Of a stretch of DNA of 64,000 nucleotides, positions 44,001 through 53,706 are shown one piece after another. Location: NCBI GenBank assembly GCA_015350385.1, contig WNKI01000001.1, positions 4,768,451 through 4,832,450 of the forward strand, given 5' to 3'. The DNA comes from Aculops lycopersici (lineage: Eukaryota > Arthropoda > Arachnida > Trombidiformes > Eriophyidae). The position numbers and the translations under genes are program-made. Every line of letters begins with the position of its first letter. The first letter of the stretch is position 1. The notes under the pieces were generated by a model. The model did not search any database, had not been told where the DNA came from, and saw only the letters and a list, made by a program, of their open reading frames with translations.

Positions 44001-45379
44001 AAGTTGATAGCAAACATTTAACGCATTGTGATACTCAAGATAGTATTAATTCAGACCGAGGTCTAGTATTTAGCAGTTTGGTTAGATCAGACTCAAATAG
44101 TAGCAGCGGAAGTAGTAGTAACATGAGTGGCAAGATTATTGAATCAATCCAAAGTGTGAGCGAAAAGTTACGTCAACAAAACTCGGCTAGCTCAGACGCC
44201 TCACCAACAGATAGTGCAAAGGTCGAGCTCTCACCGGAATCTTTGAGAACAAGTAAGGGGTTGAATAAGTCCACCCGGGAGGATATACATCGTCTAATAC
44301 TAAAAGCAAGTGATCAAGTCAAGTATGGCTCCACCGAGAAGCGGTCATCATTGACAGATAACCTTCAACGTGAATTGGTCGCACCCGGCCGAGGGAGCGA
44401 GGCGAGTAGTGAATCGAGTGAGGAGGTTGGGGATGTGAAATCTATAGCTAAAATCATCAATCATTACAATCGTGGCTCATCCATGGATGACGAGCAATTA
44501 AACAAATCCACTCAGGAGGTGGCGCAACAAATAAATGACGAATGCCAAGGGAAGACACCGGATATTGTGGTTGTCGTACCTGTCGAAGATCAGGTTACTC
44601 AGGGCGACAAGCCGACACTTGATCGACAGGTTGGCGGCGTCATGAAATTCGAGCCACATATTTACAACAACAACAGCGGCAGGCTCGCAAGAAACAGTAT
44701 GAACACATTACAAGTGACAACGCCGAGTCCTCATCTCCACAGAAGAGCTCAAATGAATCTAGCCATAGGTTCGGGCTCAGGTGTCGATCTAAGTAACCGT
44801 ATGTTGCCCACTCTAATGGAGGCGCGGCCAGTCTCGGTCGGAAACAATCCACCAAGTCCCTCGCTGAGCACCAATAGGCCGAAGTCAATTTTAAAGAGTA
44901 GTAGCACTATGGTTAGCATGAACAGTCTCTACAAGCGGAACATATCCTCACAAAGTTTCAATAACAATTGGACCAGCGATGGCAAGCCAATCCGTCCAAA
45001 TCTCAACTATAACCTCGGCTATACAAATGAGAATACAAATTTCACCCTGGGCAGTGAGGCGGGCGGAAGTTCCGTTGAGGTGACCCCGTTGCGTCAGAGG
45101 CGTAAGGTGCGACTGCCAAGACTTCGGGTTGTTGATATGACAGCCGAGGAGCAGGAGCGATGGGAAAAGGACCAGCTCAACGCCTACATCGACATCTCAA
45201 AGTGTCAAATCGATGAGGCTCCCTTCCAATTGGTCGAGCAAACTTCCCTGTACCGAGTTCATACTCTATTCTCAATGTTGGGCTTGAATCATGCTTATGT
45301 AACGTCCTTTGGTCGCCTGGTTGGCATAGTTGCACTAAAAGATATCCGATTTGCCTTGGAGAAGATGTTCCAAGAGTAG
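41005..45379 (+). CDS. CLCN2-like: ClC-2-type voltage-gated chloride channel, five exons, 1221 aa as read
   Basis: Exons: 41005-41937, 42078-42237, 42405-42591, 42749-42833 and 43079-45379. All introns are GT-AG and each join keeps the frame and the family homology. Plasma-membrane chloride channel. The Cl- binding motifs are GSGIPEMK (about residue 225) and GKEGPFVH (about 268, with the gating glutamate). PIGGVLFSIEV, YWRGFFAA and EMTGQIVHIIPV follow, then YDSIIEIKKLPYLP. CBS1 lies after VRDFMNTNLAYVW, and CBS2 is the C-terminal APFQLVEQTSLYRVHTLFSM to end. A disordered linker of about 470 residues separates the CBS domains. The N-terminus carries a poly-Gln run (about 41176-41230). The frame is open upstream of the ATG as far as an acceptor-like CTACAG at 40957-40962, and FFAKDNS there resembles the family N-terminus, so a 5' exon may be missing. 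Confidence 0.93.
41176..41230 (+). repeat. CAG/CAA poly-glutamine tract in the ClC gene
   Basis: Mixed CAG and CAA codons encode about 18 Gln in the cytosolic N-terminus of the channel. The codon mix makes it less unstable than a pure repeat. Confidence 0.85.
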
Positions 45380-45457
45380 CAAAGAGGCGAAGCGGGGAAG
45401 AGAGGGTCATAATTTATCTAGTCATTAGTTTGCAGTTGAATGTTTGCAAAAGGAGAA

Positions 45458-45463
45458 AATAAA
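45458..45463 (+). terminator. poly(A) signal of the ClC gene
   Basis: AATAAA 79 bp after the stop at 45379. Confidence 0.6.
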
Positions 45464-46150
45464 AAATATTCCTTGTGTACAGTCAAGCTCGCAACTGCAG
45501 CTAGTTTTAATAGTTGCGTCACATTTATCAGTCGCAGGAAAGACTGCAGTGTTGAACGGCCGTCCCGCGTGTCTTTTCAAACAGTTTAGATGGAATGTAA
45601 CGCAATTATTGAGACAAGCTGTAGCTGTATCTATAGGTATTTAATGTAATGTCATTAGAGCGAAGAGTTTCAATTCAAGCTTGTTTCATGTTTCGCCAAA
45701 GAAACACAAATCGAGAGTTGAGAGTTACCGTATATGATGGGCAGTACACACAAAGACAAAAGTTTTGCTAGACACCCCGCCGCAGATCCTGCATGAGAAA
45801 TTGCCAATAGCTTAACTGATGAGAACTATGAACAAACAAGACCTGCGGAAAAACATACACACAAATTGTCACGAAGAAGTAGTGTGCATGTGACATCACC
45901 GCATACGCGATTAGTGCAATTACACCGAGACATGAGCAACAAGTGGTAGTTATCGTGAGTCAATCTGTGAGTGCTCGAGGACTCGGGATACCAGAACGAA
46001 TCAATAGAAGAAAGTTGCTGGGCATAAGAAACATTGATCAACCAAACAAAACAAGTTTGCTCTAGCACATAAGTAGCTCGACAATGTTTCTATTTCATCA
46101 TTGATAGTTTGCGAACCCTTTTGAGCATCACAAGGAAACAAATCAACAAG
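45464..46150. other. intergenic region before the first P450
   Basis: About 690 bp with one CAACAAGTGG word (45937-45946). It should include the P450 promoter. No gene seen. Confidence 0.4.
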
Positions 46151-47866
46151 ATGGACAGTATATCAAGTCACATACAACCTGTAAGCAGCGGCTCTCTGCT
46201 AGCCATAGCTGCAACTCTACTTACACTGGCCACAGTTTACTATCACATAAAGGTTTTTACCTATTGGAGCTCGCGAGGTGTCAAGGGTCCAATGCCAGTG
46301 CCCATCTTGGGCACTCAAGTTTATTATATATTCCGGACAAAGATTGAGGTTGAAACGGAATGGCGCAAGAAGTATGGCCACACTTATGGAGTGTACGACG
46401 GATATATACCAGCACTGAGGACCACAGACAACGAGTTGATTAAACACATTTGGATCAAAAACTTCCAATCGTTTATGGATCGCGACAACAGGTTTGTTTA
46501 TGGAGACAACGTTAGAAGGTGGACCTTCTTTTCGGAGGGTAACCATTGGAGTGCTCAACGAGCTCTAATGACGCCCATGTTTACTAGCAGCCGAATGAGA
46601 AACATGTTCATCATAATGGCTGAGCGGGTGCGCAATTTTGGCAAGCTAGTTGAGTCCAGGTTAGATTTGACGGGAGCACTTAGTGCAGAGGAGAAGGTTA
46701 AGAAGAGCAAGAGTGTTGTGTTTAATAGAGACGAACTATTGGCTCTAATGCTCGATATCATCTCGTCCGCCTTTTTTGGTTTAAAATTGGACACCTACAA
46801 GGACAAGGGAAGCGACTTTTACAAACGAGCCTTTGCTTTTGCAACCTTTGACTTCAGTTGGTTCCTCGTTTGGATATGGATCCCGCAGTCTATTGCAAGA
46901 TACTTTAAGATTGACCTGGTTCGCTTCGAGAAGTATGAGTACTTTGATAAGCTTAGTCAGAGGACAATTGATGCTCGCCGACAAGATTCTAGCCTGGTAA
47001 AGAATGATTTTATCCAGGAGTTAATGAATGCAAAGTTGCCTGAGAATAATGAATCAATTTTCAGTGCAGAAGACGATAATGAGGCACATTATAATGACAA
47101 AATGAATCACAAGGACCTCGAGGAGATCAATCGGAACCTGAACAAGAACGCGAAGTTCAGAATGTTTAGCGATATCGAAATTAGAGCTCAAATGACATTC
47201 CTATTTCTCGCCGGCTTCGAGACAACCTCAAACTCAACCACCTTTTGTTTGTATGAACTATCTCATCGACCAGATATTCAATTAGAACTCTATGAGGAAT
47301 TGGTACAAATGACAGATTTTGCTAAGCAGGAAAACTATGACGAATTGCAGAGAGCCAAGAAGTTGGATGCCTTTGTTAGCGAGATACTTAGACTCTATAG
47401 TACTGTAACTGAACATACACGAAGGGTAACGGCAAAGAATGGCGTTGTTCTGCCCACTAATCCTCCAATCAAATTGCCAAAGGGTATGGTGATTTCCGTA
47501 GACGGATTTGTATTGCAGCGCGACACTGATTACTGGAAAGAGCCTGAAAAGTTTGACATGAGCCGATTTTATCCGGAAAACAAGGGCAACATTAAATCCT
47601 GCTCCTATATGCCTTTTGGAGTTGGGCCCCGCAATTGTGCCGGTATGAGATTTGCTTTATTGAACATTAAGCTCTTTATTGCAGCCACCCTGCTCAAGTA
47701 TCAAATCTTCCCCGGGCCAAAGACACAAAAGTATCCACCTGAATTTAGGACTCACGCGTTCTTCTTGCAATTCACACAAGACGACTTCTTATTGGTGCCA
47801 CGTGAGGCTTGGCAAAAGTCCCAATCATCGAATGGTTTAGCCAATGGAGGAAAGAATAAGATTTGA
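46151..47866 (+). CDS. cytochrome P450 (CYP3-clan-like), 571 aa
   Basis: ER-anchored haem mono-oxygenase. There is an N-terminal membrane helix (LLAIAATLLTLATVYYHI), then WSSRGVKGPMPVPILG. The I-helix oxygen-binding motif is FLAGFETTSNS, the K-helix ExxR is EILRL, and the haem loop is FGVGPRNCAGMRFA with the thiolate at Cys496. The FxxGxRNCxGMRFA form and the FxLxRFYPEN-like segment before it suggest the CYP3 clan, which includes many xenobiotic-metabolising arthropod P450s. At 571 residues it is longer than typical (about 500). The excess includes a charged insert before the I helix (AEDDNEAHYNDKMNHKDLEE). I chose the ATG at 46151 (MDSISSHIQP). Single exon. Tandem paralogue 337 bp downstream. 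Confidence 0.95.
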   Translation: MDSISSHIQPVSSGSLLAIAATLLTLATVYYHIKVFTYWSSRGVKGPMPVPILGTQVYYIFRTKIEVETEWRKKYGHTYGVYDGYIPALRTTDNELIKHIWIKNFQSFMDRDNRFVYGDNVRRWTFFSEGNHWSAQRALMTPMFTSSRMRNMFIIMAERVRNFGKLVESRLDLTGALSAEEKVKKSKSVVFNRDELLALMLDIISSAFFGLKLDTYKDKGSDFYKRAFAFATFDFSWFLVWIWIPQSIARYFKIDLVRFEKYEYFDKLSQRTIDARRQDSSLVKNDFIQELMNAKLPENNESIFSAEDDNEAHYNDKMNHKDLEEINRNLNKNAKFRMFSDIEIRAQMTFLFLAGFETTSNSTTFCLYELSHRPDIQLELYEELVQMTDFAKQENYDELQRAKKLDAFVSEILRLYSTVTEHTRRVTAKNGVVLPTNPPIKLPKGMVISVDGFVLQRDTDYWKEPEKFDMSRFYPENKGNIKSCSYMPFGVGPRNCAGMRFALLNIKLFIAATLLKYQIFPGPKTQKYPPEFRTHAFFLQFTQDDFLLVPREAWQKSQSSNGLANGGKNKI

Positions 47867-48203
47867 CCTCCACACAATATCTGTTCTCTCATCACAAAAT
47901 ACAATTTCAGTCAGAACTGTACAATCGAATCCGAAATATGTATTGTTTCTTGCCTCCTCTCACTCCGTAAACAAGTTTAAGAGCCTGATTTGTTTACTTG
48001 CTTTCGCCTCTCTCAGAGATCTTCTCGGTGCACAAGCACCTGTTATCTCAGATTCAATCAACTTGTTCTCGCTTATGAATTCGTAAGCGTGTATCCGTTC
48101 GCGTTGTGACGATACTTCATGAGCGACCATCTCGAGGGAGTTTCGGCTCCATGAAGATACTTTGAAGATTTCAGCTGCAACAAGAGACTAAACAGTATAC
48201 AGG
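47867..48203. other. 337-bp spacer between tandem P450 genes
   Basis: It must contain the 3' end of the first P450 and the promoter of the second. I see no canonical AATAAA. Confidence 0.4.
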
Positions 48204-49874
48204 ATGGACTCAATCAAGCAATTAATATCAAGTTCCGATACAACCACCTTGTTGTTGGTGAGCATCGTCGCCTATTTAATCTACGACCACTTCAAGGTTT
48301 ACTCTTTCTGGAGCTCGCGCGGAATCAAGGGTCCAACCCCGTGGCCATTTCTCGGCACAGACATCTATTATTTGATTGGCAAGAAACTCGAGGTAGACCG
48401 CAAGTGGTCCGAGAAATATGGCAAGATATTTGGCGTTTACGAGGGTAGATGTCCAACCTTGAGGACAACGGACAACGAGTTGGTGAAGCATGTTTGGATT
48501 AAAGAGTTCAACTCGTTTGGAGGTAGAAATGATCGCAACACTCATGGAAAAGACCAAAGAAGTTGGATGGTTTGGTCGATGGGATCTCAATGGAGTGGCC
48601 AAAGAGCTCTGTTGTCGCCGATGTTTACTAGTGCAAAGATGAAAACTATGTTCAATTTAATGGTTGATTGTATGGAACGATTCCAAAAACAGGTTGAGCG
48701 CAAACTTGAGCTACCGGAAGCGGAGAAGTTCAAGGATCAGGCTGTAAGAAGAGAGTTTATTCTGGAGAAAAGTAAAAAATCAACCTTCTCGCGTGACGAT
48801 CTGATGGCAATCACTCTAGATGTAATTTCATCTGCATTTTTCGGACTTAAATTAGACACCTACATGGACAAGGGAAGCGACTTTTACAAGCGAGCCTACG
48901 CATTCTCGGAATTTGATATCGGTTGGTTCATGATTTGGGTCTTCATTCCCAGACCAATCGCGCGATACTTTGAGCTCGACGTTATTAGGCCGCATAAATA
49001 CGAATACTTCGATAGGCTGAGCCAAAAAACTCTAGACGAGCGAAGGAAGAATCCATTGTTGGCCAACAAGGGCGACTTCATTCAAGCTCTAATGGAGGCA
49101 GAGCTAAGCGAGGGTTCAGTGTACAGTGCCGAGGATGACAATGAAGCTCATTATAATGACAAGATTGGACACGAGGAGTTGAATAGACTTAATACATCCT
49201 TGGCCAAGAAGTCGAGCATGAAACAGTTCAGCGACTTTGAGATTCGAAGTCACATGATCTTTATGTTTTTAGCTGGATTTGAAACCACCTCAAACTCGTT
49301 AACCTTCTGTATCTATGAATTGGCCCATCAACAGGAGGCACAAGAAGAGGTTTACAGGGAGTTGAAATCGATACCTGAATTGAAGGGACAAGATTCGTAC
49401 TCTAAATTGCAAGAGGCCAAAAAACTCGACGCTTTCATCTCGGAGTCTCTCAGGATGTACAGTGTTATCATTGACAATAACCGGAAGGTCACAGCAGAAG
49501 ATGGAGTGGTCTTGCCAACAAACCCACCGCTTAGATTGCCCAAGGATACCTCGATAGCTGTTAGCAGTTATAGTATTCAACGAGATCCAGAGTACTGGCC
49601 AAATCCCGACAAATTTGACATGACTAGATTCTATGCCGAGAATCGAGGTAACATTAAATCGTGCTCTTACATGCCATTCGGTCTTGGACCGAGGAATTGT
49701 GCGGGTATGAGATTTGCCCTACTGACGATCAAGTTGTTCCTAGCAAATCTCCTGCTCAAGTATCAAGTTTTAGCCGGACCGAAGAACCAACAGTATCCGC
49801 CCGATTACAAGACACACTTTTTCTTTGTCCAACTAGCCCACGACGACTTCCGGCTTGTGCCAAGAGACATTTGA
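48204..49874 (+). CDS. cytochrome P450 (CYP3-clan-like), tandem paralogue, 556 aa
   Basis: Paralogue of the preceding gene, with the same architecture and the same unusual insert before the I helix (YSAEDDNEAHYNDKIGHEEL). Membrane helix TLLLVSIVAYLIY, then FWSSRGIKGPTPWPFLG. I helix FLAGFETTSNSLTF, K-helix ExxR ESLRM, haem loop FGLGPRNCAGMRFA with Cys499. The start ATG at 48204 (MDSIKQLISS) aligns with MDSISSH in the upstream copy. Both share FDM(S/T)RFY(P/A)EN(K/R)GNIKSCS. The pair arose by local duplication; conservation of all catalytic motifs suggests both are active. Substrates cannot be inferred. Single exon. Confidence 0.95.
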   Translation: MDSIKQLISSSDTTTLLLVSIVAYLIYDHFKVYSFWSSRGIKGPTPWPFLGTDIYYLIGKKLEVDRKWSEKYGKIFGVYEGRCPTLRTTDNELVKHVWIKEFNSFGGRNDRNTHGKDQRSWMVWSMGSQWSGQRALLSPMFTSAKMKTMFNLMVDCMERFQKQVERKLELPEAEKFKDQAVRREFILEKSKKSTFSRDDLMAITLDVISSAFFGLKLDTYMDKGSDFYKRAYAFSEFDIGWFMIWVFIPRPIARYFELDVIRPHKYEYFDRLSQKTLDERRKNPLLANKGDFIQALMEAELSEGSVYSAEDDNEAHYNDKIGHEELNRLNTSLAKKSSMKQFSDFEIRSHMIFMFLAGFETTSNSLTFCIYELAHQQEAQEEVYRELKSIPELKGQDSYSKLQEAKKLDAFISESLRMYSVIIDNNRKVTAEDGVVLPTNPPLRLPKDTSIAVSSYSIQRDPEYWPNPDKFDMTRFYAENRGNIKSCSYMPFGLGPRNCAGMRFALLTIKLFLANLLLKYQVLAGPKNQQYPPDYKTHFFFVQLAHDDFRLVPRDI

Positions 49875-50632
49875 ACGTAGATATCAAACAAGAAACAGTT
49901 AGATTTAGTAGAGAACAAATGTATTCTTATTTTTTGATGATCAATGGGTTTGTGAATGTTGCATAAAATTAAACTATTTGCCATCTCTTTTTCTATCAAG
50001 TTCAATGTGTGAGATTGATGTAGCTTATGATGTTGGACCTCTGATGTCATGATTTGTTATTTGTTAATATCTTTTCCTGTTGCTGCATTATTTTCTACTC
50101 CCTGCTCTTTGGCAACTCAACCCGCTACTCGTTGATGTTGGTGTAGGTTTCTCAACATTGAATTACTCAATGTGGGTCCGTTTTTATGTTGGTTCCTTTC
50201 TTGAATTTCCAAGCATTGCATCACGTTCATTTGTTTGTATACATCATTATAGAATATAAGTTTTTTTGGCAATCCGAGATGATTAATGCTTACTGTGGGT
50301 TGAGTTTCACTTTCGACTGTTAGTGTTTTTGCATAGAGGGTGTTAGTGTTTGGATAGTTTGAGACTGTCTTGAACAAAATACATGTGATCCTCGAACTAA
50401 TCCTCGCAACTGTATGTATATTTTACATGTTATTCTACTGACCATATGGGTGGTTATCAGCTATCCAACCAATTTGTCGATCACATGAGCTTTTTGTTTG
50501 TTTGTTTCCCCTGAGGGCTGAAATCCATAATAAAATTATAATATAAATTTCAATATCCGGTGAGATGCTCTATATACAAGATGATGAACTAAAAGCTTTA
50601 GGCTATTAAAGGACAATTACTTGAGCTTGTTG
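49875..50632. other. intergenic region, P450 to drebrin-like gene (convergent)
   Basis: About 760 bp, AT-rich, shared 3' side of two convergent genes. A plus-strand AATAAA lies at about 50527, but far from the P450 stop. No gene seen. Confidence 0.4.
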
Positions 50633-52333
50633 TCAGATGGAATCGATTTCCTTGACATAATTGTGAGGGAACAATCCTGTTTGGCCCTTGTATTGGCCAG
50701 TCAGCACAGATCCTTGCCACCAGCCGACATCAATCTTGTCGATGAAGCCAATGATATCATCTGGGTCGAAACTAATCTCGGTGCTGTCGCTAGCTTGATA
50801 ATCGTACAGAGCGATTGCCTTAATCCCCCCTTCGCCGCTTCTGAGGATTGTATCAACATGTTGAGGTGACTTGCCATTCTTTGTATCCTCATTGTTGCCA
50901 TTTACATCCGCGGAGACAGTTACATCATCGTTAACAACCGGAGTTTTATTGCCGTTTTGATGGATTTCATGCGAGTTACTTGGACTCTTGGGCCCATCTT
51001 GGATCTTTTTGGCTGGACTGACAGGCTTGGCGACTTCTCTAGACTCGCTGATAGGTGGACTCGAAGTTGTAGAAATCGGTGTAGCCTCTGGGGTTACTAC
51101 CAAACTAATAGGAGCTACTTTATCCTCGTTTGTTATTTCAACAGTTTCTACCTGCTTCTTAACCACGGTTGTTGTTGATGTCTTGGCATCTTCTGTCGGG
51201 TTGTCGCTAACACTGACCTGCTTAGCGAAACCGTTAGTTAACTTTTCGACATGGGTACCATTGTTGTCGGTGTCACCAGCTGTGATATTACTGCTCGCAT
51301 CGACTGATTGGAATGTATTCAGCCGTTGGGTGACGATAGTTCCACTTGGTCGTCGGGTTAGGTTGTTATTTGGTTGCTGTTGTGATTGACCGTTATATGG
51401 TTGTTGCGATGCTTGCTCGAATATGGCTCGTTTGTTTTTGATCAATCCTTTGCTTATAAGTGATTGAGTTTCCTGATTTCTTTCCAATCTAATTAACTCG
51501 CTTCGTCGTCCAACTCGACCGTCATCTGTGTCTTGACCTGAGTTCGCCGCCGAACTAGAGGCTGACTGATGTGGCTTCTCAGCTTGCCTTGTGGCCTCAA
51601 TGATGCGCTCACGTTCTTTAATAGTTTCTGCCAACTTTTTGGCCTCCGACTCCTCTCTCAGTTTGCGTTCTCTTTCGAATTGGGCTTGTCTTTCGGCAGC
51701 TCGCTTCTTCTCCTCCAAGATTCTTTCCTTCTCCTCTTCCTCTTGGCGTTGCCAAAACGATTTCCTATCGATTGAAATCTCCGAACGAATATCCGTCTTC
51801 TTGTAGGTTGAGCCGACACTCGAAGGCCCATCATCTTCAGCTATGGTTGAATTTGCCGAAGTGGATTTTGGAGAGCTGGTTTCCGTCAAAATAGGTGATC
51901 TGACAAAGCCTATCTTGGAGGAGGATGAAGTTCGCATTATCTGTTCCATCAAGTATTCTTCGGTGGCTTCGTCATCGTTTCTGATAGTGATTGTTTGAGT
52001 GCAACCCTTAAAATAATTAGCAACATCGCCCACATGGCTAGCGCAAAGACCTTTCCTTGACAGTGGCGCGGATTCACCCTGCCAATTGATGAGGACTAAC
52101 TTATTGATTGCGTTCTCATTGCTAATGACACGACAAAATGCATACTGAATAAGCGAACAGTTCAACTCGCTAACCAATTCATTCAATCCATTCGTTCCCG
52201 TGGCTGTGAGATTAATATTATTAGTAGTTCCTTCATAACCGAATAGAGCCCAATTTTGGGTATCCTTGTGGTCGACAACATCGCGCCAGGCCTTTGTTAT
52301 CTCGTCTTGATTTTTCGTAAAATTAACTGCCAT
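50633..52333 (-). CDS. DBNL: drebrin-like protein / Abp1 (ADF-H plus SH3), 566 aa
   Basis: Actin-binding adaptor linking F-actin to endocytosis. The N-terminal ADF-homology domain covers about residues 1-135 (MAVNFTKNQDEITKAWRDVV, WALFGYEG, KLVLINWQGESAP, and HVGDVANYFKG). A charged coiled coil rich in Arg/Glu lies at about 195-285 (EEEEKERILEEKKRAAERQA). A Pro/Ser/Thr-rich linker follows. A C-terminal SH3 domain occupies about 505-566, with ALYDYQASDSTEISFDPDD, GWWQGSV and GLFPHNYV. Domain order and total length match metazoan DBNL/Abp1 (about 430-530 aa), with a longer linker here. The ATG at 52333 is unambiguous. Single exon. Confidence 0.95.
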   Translation of the reverse strand: MAVNFTKNQDEITKAWRDVVDHKDTQNWALFGYEGTTNNINLTATGTNGLNELVSELNCSLIQYAFCRVISNENAINKLVLINWQGESAPLSRKGLCASHVGDVANYFKGCTQTITIRNDDEATEEYLMEQIMRTSSSSKIGFVRSPILTETSSPKSTSANSTIAEDDGPSSVGSTYKKTDIRSEISIDRKSFWQRQEEEEKERILEEKKRAAERQAQFERERKLREESEAKKLAETIKERERIIEATRQAEKPHQSASSSAANSGQDTDDGRVGRRSELIRLERNQETQSLISKGLIKNKRAIFEQASQQPYNGQSQQQPNNNLTRRPSGTIVTQRLNTFQSVDASSNITAGDTDNNGTHVEKLTNGFAKQVSVSDNPTEDAKTSTTTVVKKQVETVEITNEDKVAPISLVVTPEATPISTTSSPPISESREVAKPVSPAKKIQDGPKSPSNSHEIHQNGNKTPVVNDDVTVSADVNGNNEDTKNGKSPQHVDTILRSGEGGIKAIALYDYQASDSTEISFDPDDIIGFIDKIDVGWWQGSVLTGQYKGQTGLFPHNYVKEIDSI

Positions 52334-53222
52334 CTTGAGCTGGTAGGGACTTCGGGTTTGTTTTGGTCAGAGTCTATACTGATACTTTGATCTTTCTCCA
52401 CTTAATGACATGAGATATCCTGTCGTAATACTAGATACCGGTGATTAGATTTTGATTGAACTATCAACTCGGTGGGGGAATGTTGGGTTTTGTCTTTTGA
52501 GAATAATAGTAATTACTACAAGAGATGTGCACGTAGAATGGGAATGATATCTACTGTAGCCCTGGACTACAATGACTCTATTAAATACTGACAAGTATTA
52601 GAGTTAGTGATCGTATCAAGGAGGATTAGTAAAATAGTTATATGAATAAATATGGATCACTCTACTTCTAATAGGCGAATAATGTGGATCGCGAGATACA
52701 AATAATAATGAAATAGAAGAATCTTCGTAACAGTTACAAGTGCGCCGCCATTCAAACCTCCCGCAGCGGCTCGAGTGGCCTCTGCTTTTCGATTGCATTT
52801 CCCATTGCTGCTGCCTCCGCTGCTGCTCCATCTGCCAACCGCAGCGACGACGAGCCGAGTCGCCGCATTTGCACTAGCGTCTGTGGCGGTCACAGCAAAT
52901 GCGATGGCCGCTCTGGTTACATCGCAGAGCACACAAGACCACAAGCAGCGAGTTGGCTGTAATGACAAAGAGAACAAGCGAGTGAGCCGCCCTGCAACAT
53001 TGTCTCATGTTGTCTTGAATTTGTCTCGAGCTTCTAGACGAACTAGACCAGATTGACGTAGACCCAAAGGGTTCGATCCATGTTGTGATATTATTGACAA
53101 AATCAACCTGTGGTTTGGTGTTCCGGTTAGCAATGGAGTCAAATGAAGATTATCGAGATTGCTAGAGGTACGAGTCAGAAGAGAATTATGGGCGGAACTA
53201 ACAAGTTTGTTCAGTTCGTCTT
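52334..53222. other. intergenic region, drebrin-like gene to mago nashi
   Basis: About 890 bp. A GC-richer patch at about 52740-52920 gives alanine-rich frames that I regard as chance. A GGGTTCGATCC string near 53069 resembles a tRNA B box, but no cloverleaf can be built around it. Confidence 0.4.
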
Positions 53223-53228
53223 TTTATT
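53223..53228 (-). terminator. poly(A) signal of mago nashi
   Basis: Minus-strand AATAAA just 26 bp past the stop codon. Confidence 0.65.
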
Positions 53229-53253
53229 CCAAATTATGATAAGGTTACAATTG

Positions 53254-53706
53254 TTATATAGGTTTTATTTTAAAATGCAAACCTATTAGTGATAAGACTA
53301 GACATTTGAGATCTTGGACGAGGTAATAGAAACACCTGAGACCTTCGGGGTCTTTGCTTTGATTCACGTCAATGAGGGATCCAATCTTGGATGTTGTGAA
53401 TGATATGTGTTGCTTGCCGATTAAAATTTCCAACTCTTGCCGACCCACTCGGTCTGGCTGCGGCCAACTAGCATCGTCCTCTTGCATTATTTCACTATCT
53501 TCAATGATTCGCTTCAGCTCATCCAATACCAACTGGCTGACATGCGCCTCCTTACGGATCATGGTATCATTCTTGTAATTGGAATTATTTGCATACCTGA
53601 GTTTTCCATCAGGTTTAAACTCGAACTCGAGAAACTCGTGGCCGAATTTTCCCTTGTGACCAACGTAGTACCTAAGGTAAAACTCATCCATATTTTGGGT
53701 TGCCAT
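53254..53706 (-). CDS. mago: mago nashi (MAGOH), exon junction complex subunit, 150 aa
   Basis: Core exon-junction-complex protein that forms a heterodimer with Y14/RBM8A, marking spliced mRNA for export, localisation and surveillance. Almost every segment matches the very conserved family: DEFYLRYYVGHKGKFGHEFL, EFKPDGKLRYANNSNYKND, RIIEDSEIMQEDDASWPQPD, then GRQELEILIG and the end LIGLHFKIKPI. Length is normal (human 146). I placed the start at the ATG at 53706 (MATQNMDEF). The upstream open frame, rich in Leu/Pro, is not conserved and begins at a TTG. Retention of this splicing-linked protein fits the few introns still present. Single exon. Confidence 0.98.
   Translation of the reverse strand: MATQNMDEFYLRYYVGHKGKFGHEFLEFEFKPDGKLRYANNSNYKNDTMIRKEAHVSQLVLDELKRIIEDSEIMQEDDASWPQPDRVGRQELEILIGKQHISFTTSKIGSLIDVNQSKDPEGLRCFYYLVQDLKCLVLSLIGLHFKIKPI

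Noticed and set aside
53041..53100. tRNA-like B box GGGTTCGATCC
   Set aside because: I could not find an A box at the right distance or pair acceptor and anticodon stems.
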